A DNA stretch of 8,414 nt from Prevotella sp. (lineage in GTDB: Bacteria; Bacteroidota; Bacteroidia; Bacteroidales; Bacteroidaceae). The position numbers and the translations under genes are program-made. Shown in pieces: positions 1 to 5,123 of the stretch; the stretch's first letter is position 1; each line of letters starts with the position of its first letter. Where the stretch lies: assembly GCA_024681875.1 (NCBI GenBank), contig JAILAA010000081.1:1-8414 (forward strand), given 5' to 3'. Under the pieces are notes generated by a model, which did no database searches, was not told the origin of the DNA, and worked only from the letters and a program-made list of their open reading frames with translations.

Positions 1-2273
1 TCAGAAAAACTGGAAAGCTGTGTGCATATCCACTTGTCGCCACTGTTGACGGAGAAGAGACGCTGTACCTCGTAGGCTGGAGTAATGCGCACATTGGTGT
101 TTGTGAAGTAAATCATGTCGGGATTCCAATTGGAATTGCTCTCCTTGCAGAGCAGGGGCGCATAGCTGGTCATTTCCACAATGTCACCATTGCGTTCGAT
201 GTCTGTCAAATAGAGTGCTTCAGCCAATGCTGTCTCCACGTTGGGGCGGCGTGCCCGTGTGCTGGCGGCCCATTCGCCTAAGTAAACCTTCGGGCTGCTT
301 ATGGTATCCAAGAAACGCGGGTAATTGTCGTAGTAGTCTCGGTGGTGCATGAACCAGCCTGTTGACTCATAGTAGTGCTCGTCGGTCATGTACTGGTAGT
401 CGGGATGACGGCGAGTAAAGTCCCATCCTTCGGTATAGTCGGCGCTGGGCCAGTGGAACGGGCCGACAGTGCCGCAGAGCTTAATCTCGGGATAGCGCTG
501 GCGGATGGCCTTGCAAATCATCTCGTAGCGGTCCTCAAAGACCGTGCCGATGATGTCCTCGTTGCCGATACCCAAGTATTTCAGGTTGAATGGAGCAGGA
601 TGTCCGGCGTCGGCGCGCATACGTGCCCATTCATTGGTTGCGGGGTCGCCGTTGGCCCATTCAATGAGGTTGCACAGCTCATCGATATAGGCTGGCATCT
701 CGTCCATGGGGATGCCACCCTGCTGTCCGCCGATGCCCTCGGCGTTGTTGGCCGAGTTCTGGCAGGGCACGCCGCCGGCCAACACGGGCAGTGGTTCAGC
801 GCCTATGTCCTCGCAGAATTGGAAATATTCGTAGAAGCCGAGGCCGCGCGTCTGGTGATAGTTCCAGATGTTGAAGTCGGGCTTACGGCTCTCTAATGGG
901 CCTACGGTATGGTTCCAGTGGTAAATATTCTCCAGACCCTGACCATGGCTCATACAACCGCCGGGGAAACGCACGAACTTCGGATGCAGGGCCTCAATGG
1001 TCTCGGCCAAATCTTTGCGCATACCGTTCTTGCGGCCCTTGAAGGTGTCTTGCGGGAAGAGCGAAATCATGTCGACACCCACATGTGCTGCTTTCAGGGG
1101 CACGATGACCAATCGGGCTTTTTCATCGCTGGCCGTGGCGGTGAGCGCAGTAGTGTACTGCTTCCAGTCGCTGGCACGGGTCTTGAGTGTACTCTTGGCC
1201 AGCACATTGCCGCTTTGCCCCACTAATAGTATGTCAAAAACCTGCTTCTGACCGCCAGCAAGGACATACATGGAGAAATTGTATTTCTTCCCTGTTTCAA
1301 CGGGTATTCCGTTCCATCCTTCGTTCCACAGCGTGTCAGGCCATAGCAATGCGTAGTGTGGATTGTTGGGATGCAGGGGATGCTCAGTGGCAATCTCTAT
1401 GGGGCGCGAAGAATGCCAGGCAGTGGTGGCATTCCAGCCGCGATGATCCTTTTCCGTGTATTCGAAGTCACGGTTTTGGATGAGCTCGGCATAGAGGCCG
1501 CCGTCGGCAGCATAACTGATGTCTTCAAAGAAGATGCCTATGAGTTTGTCGCTGATGGACTTTGTGCTGTCGGTATGTACGGTAAGGGTGGCGTTGATTA
1601 CTTGTGGCAGATGGGCCAGGCGCTCCTTGTCGTCGTGCATACGCTCGCTGCTAAGCTGGCCATCGCGTGCCCTCTCCTCGAAAAAGTTGCGCAGGCAGTT
1701 GGCTTCGTCGGTCCTGACAGCGAATTTCTGTCCGCCTACCAGTCGCCCGTCGACGACGATGCTGTCCCTTAGCCATAGCTTTTCGTCTGCAAAGGGCATG
1801 GCGATGTCGTTGGTAAAGCGGCGAAAGTCCTTTGATGCCGCAATACGCCGCGCATGCCCCTGTCCGTCAAGGTAGTAGACGTTGAAGGTGTCTTCTATGC
1901 GAGTCACTACGGGTTTCAGACATTGTGCAGCATTCACGCGTGGATAGTCCTGCGGCCGCCATGTCACGAGGTCGCGGCTATAGGCGGCGGCAAAGAGGGG
2001 CGAGCGGTCGTTCACCTGGAATACGAGGCGCCATGTGCCGTCCTTGGCACGACATAGTGAGGGGTGATACATGCGTTTCTCCACACCCCATGTGCCGTAG
2101 TCGCTGCTGCACAGCTGTCCGAGGTGCTGCCAGCCTGTACTGTCGAGCACAGCGGCGTGCAGGCCCTGACGCTCATCGGGCGAATAGACGAAAAGGGTGT
2201 CGGTCTGGGCCTTGACCATGGTGGCGACGCCAAGGGCCAATGCGAATAGTAAGTGTCTTGCTGTGGCTTTCAT
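1..2273 (-). CDS. Secreted GH51-type alpha-L-arabinofuranosidase with N-terminal propeller-like domain (3' end outside window)
   Basis: This enzyme should remove terminal alpha-L-arabinofuranose from arabinan, arabinoxylan or arabinogalactan, probably in the periplasm or on the cell surface. I read 757 codons from ATG at 2273, open to the left edge. Residues 1-22 form a signal peptide ending VKA before QTD. About residues 25-190 carry GH43/GH32-like beta-propeller motifs (YHPSLCRAKDGTW, YSRDLVTW). From about residue 238 the GH51 part begins (GIFFEDISYAADGGLYAEL, then NRDFEY), followed by a carbohydrate-binding-like beta domain and the catalytic barrel (FPGGC from residue 436). The acid/base is E572 in YLGIGNED and the nucleophile is E667 in YLGEWAA, both as expected for GH51. 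The C-terminal beta domain lies outside the window. The gene starts 52 bases after rnhB with no convincing promoter or terminator between, so it may be read through from the upstream cluster. The propeller fragment is too short for a full GH43 enzyme and may be a binding or structural module. Confidence 0.9.
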   Translation of the reverse strand, partial: MKATARHLLFALALGVATMVKAQTDTLFVYSPDERQGLHAAVLDSTGWQHLGQLCSSDYGTWGVEKRMYHPSLCRAKDGTWRLVFQVNDRSPLFAAAYSRDLVTWRPQDYPRVNAAQCLKPVVTRIEDTFNVYYLDGQGHARRIAASKDFRRFTNDIAMPFADEKLWLRDSIVVDGRLVGGQKFAVRTDEANCLRNFFEERARDGQLSSERMHDDKERLAHLPQVINATLTVHTDSTKSISDKLIGIFFEDISYAADGGLYAELIQNRDFEYTEKDHRGWNATTAWHSSRPIEIATEHPLHPNNPHYALLWPDTLWNEGWNGIPVETGKKYNFSMYVLAGGQKQVFDILLVGQSGNVLAKSTLKTRASDWKQYTTALTATASDEKARLVIVPLKAAHVGVDMISLFPQDTFKGRKNGMRKDLAETIEALHPKFVRFPGGCMSHGQGLENIYHWNHTVGPLESRKPDFNIWNYHQTRGLGFYEYFQFCEDIGAEPLPVLAGGVPCQNSANNAEGIGGQQGGIPMDEMPAYIDELCNLIEWANGDPATNEWARMRADAGHPAPFNLKYLGIGNEDIIGTVFEDRYEMICKAIRQRYPEIKLCGTVGPFHWPSADYTEGWDFTRRHPDYQYMTDEHYYESTGWFMHHRDYYDNYPRFLDTISSPKVYLGEWAASTRARRPNVETALAEALYLTDIERNGDIVEMTSYAPLLCKESNSNWNPDMIYFTNTNVRITPAYEVQRLFSVNSGDKWICTQLSSFS

Positions 2274-2325
2274 CTGCTTCAATATGAAAAAGTAGTTATT
2301 TGTTTGTGTAGGCAACGTGTACGCC

Positions 2326-3006
2326 TTATTCGGCAAATGGTATTTCAAGTTCCTTAACGCCCAGTTGGTTGAAAGTGAGGCGGTGGTGTTCAGTCAGACC
2401 ATATTTCCTGATGGCATCTCGGTGCTGCTTGGTGGGGTAGCCCATGTTCCGATCCCATCCATATTGCGGGTATTGTTGTGCTAAGGCTATCATGCAGTCG
2501 TCACGATAGGTCTTGGCCAGGATGCTGGCGGCGGCGATGGCCATCATCTTGCCGTCGCCTTTCACGATGGTGGTATAGGGCTTGTCGCGCCAAGGCTTGA
2601 AGCGGTTGCCGTCGACGATGACGGCCTCGGGGGTTGTTTTTGCAACGGACGAACACGGGCTCGCACTGATTTTTTCATCATTTTTCCGTGTTATTCCGTG
2701 TTCATCCGTTGCCAAAGCGTCGAGGGCGCGGTGCATAGCGAGGATGCTGGCGTTGAGAATGTTAATCTTGTCAATCTCCTGTGGAGAGCAGATGCCTACG
2801 GCCCATGCCACGGCATCACGCTCTATGTCGGAGCGCAGCAGGCGCCGCTGGCGGTCGCTGAGCTGCTTCGAGTCGTTCAGCAGCGGATGCTGGTAGTTGT
2901 CAGGCAGGATGACGGCAGCAGCATACACGGGGCCAGCCAAGCAACCGCGTCCCGCCTCGTCAGTGCCCGCTTCAACCAATCCTTTATAATAATGACTTTG
3001 CAGCAT
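2326..3006 (-). CDS. rnhB: Ribonuclease HII carrying an in-frame 24-residue palindromic insert
   Basis: RNase HII cuts the RNA strand of RNA-DNA hybrids and starts removal of single ribonucleotides from DNA in the cytoplasm. The 226-residue protein has the DEAGRG motif (D16, E17), D132 in VDGNRF, and D169 in ILAKTYRDD, which together give the complete DEDD metal-binding set. Also typical are NDSKQLS, IVKGDGK and [11 protein letters not shown]. Residues 99-122 (ATDEHGITR at the start, SPCSSVA at the end) are foreign to the family. From memory of Bacteroides homologues, the segment between the helix MHRALDAL and the strand VIVDGNRF normally needs only a few residues, and most family members are near 200 residues. 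All catalytic residues survive, so activity is probably retained with an extra surface loop. The start ATG lies 7 bases after the sufS stop, which indicates co-transcription. Confidence 0.96.
   Translation of the reverse strand: MLQSHYYKGLVEAGTDEAGRGCLAGPVYAAAVILPDNYQHPLLNDSKQLSDRQRRLLRSDIERDAVAWAVGICSPQEIDKINILNASILAMHRALDALATDEHGITRKNDEKISASPCSSVAKTTPEAVIVDGNRFKPWRDKPYTTIVKGDGKMMAIAAASILAKTYRDDCMIALAQQYPQYGWDRNMGYPTKQHRDAIRKYGLTEHHRLTFNQLGVKELEIPFAE
2641..2712 (-). repeat. In-frame palindromic element, copy 1 (in rnhB)
   Basis: This is a 72-base inverted repeat, 24 codons from GCA to GCA on the minus strand. The outer arms (2696-2712 and 2642-2658) pair over 17 bases with one mismatch. Pairing continues more loosely to about 28 bases per arm (about six mismatches), around a short A/T-rich centre. 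The minus-strand 5' arm reads GCAACGGATGAACACGG. It encodes RnhB residues 99-122. It shares 28 of its first 30 bases with copy 3 and 26 of 30 with copy 2. Confidence 0.92.
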
Positions 3007-3013
3007 CTCTTTT

Positions 3014-4282
3014 TTATAATAACATCGGAATAACTCTCTTCAGGGCAGCAACGAGGGCGTCTACCTCCTCCATTGTGTTGTACATGGCGAAAGAGGCGCG
3101 CACAGTGCTGGTGAGACCCATGCGCTCTATCAGTGGTTGTGCACAGTGATGACCGGTGCGCACGGCAATGCCTAACTGGTCGAGCAGCGTGCCTACGTCC
3201 ATAGGGTGCGTGCCGTCGATGACAAAGCTCACCACAGCATCTTTTTTAGCATCAACCTTCCGTGTCCTTCCGTGTTCTTCCGTTGCCAAAACAGGTCCGA
3301 GGATGCGCAGACCGTCTATCTGCGACAGTTGGTCATGGCAATAGCCAAGCAGCTGCTGCTCGTGGGCATGTATTTGGTCGAGACCGATGGCACACATATA
3401 GTCGATAGCTGTGGCAAGGCCATGCGTGGCGACATAGTCGGGTGTGCCGGCCTCGAACTTAAACGGCAGCTCGTTCCACGTTGTCTTCTCCCAGCTCACG
3501 GAGCCTATCATCTCGCCGCCACCCTGATACGGCGGCAGACGGTCGAGCCATTCCTCGCGACCGTAGAGCACGCCGACCCCCGTGGGACCATACATCTTGT
3601 GACCGCTGAAGGCCATAAAGTCACAGCCGATGTCGCTCACGTCTACAGGCATGTGGGGTGTGCTCTGCGCTGCGTCCACTAAAACGGGGATGCCGTGGTT
3701 GTGAGCCAGCGCAGTGATCTCCTTGACAGGATTCACAGTGCCTAAGACGTTGCTGACATGGGTCAGGCTGATGAGGCGGGTGCGCTCGGTGATGTACTCG
3801 TCGAGCAGGTCAGTACGCAACGACCCGTCGTCGGTGATAGGCAGGTGTCTGACCACGATGCCCCGTTGCAAGGCCTGCATCTGCCAAGGCACGATGTTCG
3901 AATGGTGCTCCATATCAGTGACGAGCACCTCGTCGCCTGCCTTCATCTGCGACTGACAGAAGGAAGATGCCACCAGGTTGATGGCCTCTGTCGTGCCACG
4001 TGTGAAGACAATCTCATGGGTCGAGCGGGCGTTGATGAAGCTGCGGACGCGCTCGCGGGCTGCTTCGTGCAGCTCGGTGGCTTTCTGCGAGAGGTAATGC
4101 ACACCGCGGTGCACATTGGCATTCTGGTTTAGGTACTCATTGCGCATGGCGTCAAGCACTGCGAGAGGCTTCTGTGTGGTTGCGGCATTGTCTAAGTAAA
4201 CCAATGGCTTGCCATGCACTTGCCGCTCAAGTATCGGAAAGTCATGTCGTATCGCCTCAATATTATAGCTGTCAAAATTCAT
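3014..4282 (-). CDS. sufS: Cysteine desulfurase SufS (group II) with a remnant palindromic insert
   Basis: This PLP enzyme takes sulfur from L-cysteine as a persulfide and passes it to the SUF machinery for iron-sulfur cluster assembly. The 422-residue protein begins with the usual [26 protein letters not shown]. It has the cofactor region [13 protein letters not shown]203 in VDAAQSTPH, the PLP lysine K229 in FSGHKMYGP, and the persulfide cysteine C380 in RTGHHCAQP, all typical of SufS. No sufB, sufC or sufD gene is adjacent, although these often neighbour sufS in other genomes. The family is usually about 400-410 residues. The surplus is explained by residues about 333-346 ([10 protein letters not shown] and following), which match the first half of the inserts in the two neighbouring genes and lie in a loop between RILGP and AVVSFVI. 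The start ATG is 19 bases after the pseudouridine synthase stop. Confidence 0.96.
   Translation of the reverse strand: MNFDSYNIEAIRHDFPILERQVHGKPLVYLDNAATTQKPLAVLDAMRNEYLNQNANVHRGVHYLSQKATELHEAARERVRSFINARSTHEIVFTRGTTEAINLVASSFCQSQMKAGDEVLVTDMEHHSNIVPWQMQALQRGIVVRHLPITDDGSLRTDLLDEYITERTRLISLTHVSNVLGTVNPVKEITALAHNHGIPVLVDAAQSTPHMPVDVSDIGCDFMAFSGHKMYGPTGVGVLYGREEWLDRLPPYQGGGEMIGSVSWEKTTWNELPFKFEAGTPDYVATHGLATAIDYMCAIGLDQIHAHEQQLLGYCHDQLSQIDGLRILGPVLATEEHGRTRKVDAKKDAVVSFVIDGTHPMDVGTLLDQLGIAVRTGHHCAQPLIERMGLTSTVRASFAMYNTMEEVDALVAALKRVIPMLL
3245..3286 (-). repeat. In-frame palindromic element, half copy 2 (in sufS)
   Basis: The 30 bases at 3257-3286 match the start of copy 1 at 26 positions (minus strand GCAACGGAAGAACACGG and on). 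Codon-by-codon similarity to the other copies continues to a shared lysine codon at about 3245. The second arm of the palindrome is missing, so the copy cannot fold like the others. It encodes SufS residues about 333-346, in the same frame as copies 1 and 3. The right boundary is uncertain because the family itself varies here. Confidence 0.8.
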
Positions 4283-4288
4283 CTTATC

Positions 4289-4332
4289 TAAAGTCTGAAG
4301 TCTAAAGTCTAAAGTCTGAAAGGCCTGAAGTC
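4289..4332 (-). repeat. Heptamer tandem repeat at the gene junction
   Basis: On the plus strand, four heptamers of the form TRAAGTC lie head to tail at 4289-4316. After a 9-base interruption (TGAAAGGCC) a fifth follows at 4326-4332. On the minus strand the array codes for the last nine residues of the pseudouridine synthase, supplies its TAG stop at 4302-4304, and fills most of the 19-base gap to sufS. A 7-base unit shifts reading frame at each copy. Confidence 0.85.
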
Positions 4333-5054
4333 AAAATACCCCACAACGGGTCATCGGGTAGGGGAGCTTCAAGTAAAATGTCCTGTCCTGAGACTGGGTG
4401 TACGAACTGCACGCGTCGTGACAGCAGCGAGATGCTGCCATCGGGATTGGAGCGTGGCGCCCCGTACTTCAGGTCGCCGCGGATAGGTATACCTGCAGCG
4501 GCCAGCTGACAGCGAATCTGGTGATGGCGACCGGTGAGCAGTTCCACCTCCAACAGCTGATAGCGCTCGCCACATGCCAGGACACGATAGCGAAGCTGTG
4601 CCTTCTTCGAATGAGGCACCTCATGGTCGTGGGCGTATGACTTGTTCTGCTGCTCGTTGCGGGTGAGCCAGTGGGTAAGCAGCACTGGATGATTATTTGC
4701 AACAAAAGAACACGGACTCACACGGACTTTATTATTATCATTCCGTGTAATTCCGTGTTCATCCGTTGCACATATTGCCCAATACGTCTTATGCACCTCG
4801 CCTGAGGCGAACATCTTGTTCAAGCGGGTCAGCGCTTTTGATGTGCGGGCAAAGACCACCAAGCCGCTGACGGGCCTGTCTAAGCGGTGCACAACACCCA
4901 GGAAGACATTCCCCGGCTTCTGATACTTCTCTTTCAGATAAGTCTTCACGGTTTCCGCCAGAGGCTCGTCGCCCGTCTTGTCACCTTGCACAATCTCGCC
5001 GCTACGCTTCGCCACAACGATAATGTGATTGTCCTCGTAGATAACTTGCATCAT
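4302..5054 (-). CDS. RluA-family RNA pseudouridine synthase with in-frame 24-residue palindromic insert
   Basis: This enzyme should convert a uridine in rRNA or tRNA to pseudouridine; the target base cannot be told from sequence. There is no N-terminal S4 domain: the protein starts directly in the catalytic fold (VIYEDNHIIVVAKRSGEIVQ). The catalytic aspartate is D59 in HRLDRPVSGLV, and the later family motifs LLTGRHHQIRCQL and GDLKYGAPRSN are present. I chose the ATG at 5054 (250 residues); the next codon, 5051, is also ATG and equally possible. A TTG at 5066 would be in frame but lies inside the promoter. Residues 96-119 (ATDEHGITR at the start, SPCSFVA at the end) interrupt a variable loop between TYWAIC and the HWLTRNEQQNKSYA segment. 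The last nine residues (TSGLSDFRL) and the stop are encoded by a heptamer repeat. It is the first gene of the cluster with sufS and rnhB. Confidence 0.93.
   Translation of the reverse strand: MMQVIYEDNHIIVVAKRSGEIVQGDKTGDEPLAETVKTYLKEKYQKPGNVFLGVVHRLDRPVSGLVVFARTSKALTRLNKMFASGEVHKTYWAICATDEHGITRNDNNKVRVSPCSFVANNHPVLLTHWLTRNEQQNKSYAHDHEVPHSKKAQLRYRVLACGERYQLLEVELLTGRHHQIRCQLAAAGIPIRGDLKYGAPRSNPDGSISLLSRRVQFVHPVSGQDILLEAPLPDDPLWGILTSGLSDFRL
4698..4769 (-). repeat. In-frame palindromic element, copy 3 (in pseudouridine synthase gene)
   Basis: This is a 72-base inverted repeat, GCA to GCA, encoding residues 96-119 of the pseudouridine synthase. Arms of 28 bases pair with five mismatches (two of them possible G-U pairs in RNA) around a 15-base A/T-rich loop. 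It has the best-preserved inner arm of the set: TCCGTGT occurs twice on one side and ACACGGA twice on the other. Confidence 0.92.
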
Positions 5055-5055
5055 G

Positions 5056-5087
5056 CAAAGGTACAAAGGCTTAGCGGAATATCCAAA
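5056..5087 (-). promoter_or_regulatory. Promoter of the pseudouridine synthase-sufS-rnhB cluster
   Basis: The minus strand has TTTG (5084-5087), 20 bases, then TACCTTTG (5056-5063), an exact match to the Bacteroidetes primary sigma factor pattern TTTG-N19-21-TAnnTTTG. The -7 box ends one base before the first ATG of the gene, so transcription should start at or just inside the start codon region, leaving little or no leader. Confidence 0.8.
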
Positions 5088-5123
5088 TTTTTAGGCAAAA
5101 AGGTGATTGCGTGAAGTATTTTA

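Noticed and set aside
375..896. Long open frames on the plus strand opposite the GH51 gene, and similar ones opposite all other minus-strand genes.
   Set aside because: They resemble no family I know, and the opposite strand carries clear, motif-bearing proteins over the same bases. They are shadows of G/C-rich codons.
1451..1473. TTCCGTGT near TCACGG inside the GH51 gene, resembling an arm of the palindromic element.
   Set aside because: It encodes family-typical GH51 residues (DFEY region), and no second arm or ATDEHG-like peptide is present.
2287..2316. A possible promoter for the GH51 gene: GTTG, 18 bases, TACTTTTT on the minus strand.
   Set aside because: Both boxes deviate from the consensus and the spacing is short. 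In 52 A/T-rich bases such a match is easily due to chance.
2311..2325. A small palindrome-like sequence, GGCAACGTGTACGCC, after rnhB that begins like the inserted elements and could be a terminator stem.
   Set aside because: Only three base pairs form at the ends and no T-run follows. The match to the element is six or seven bases and stops there.
4289..4332. CRISPR-like array at the heptamer repeat.
   Set aside because: The units are 7 bases with no spacers. This is a simple tandem repeat.
4698..4769. The inserts as inteins or self-splicing introns.
   Set aside because: At 24 codons they are far too short, have no splicing motifs, and stay in frame as ordinary coding sequence. RNA-level skipping is not excluded but nothing in the sequence shows it.
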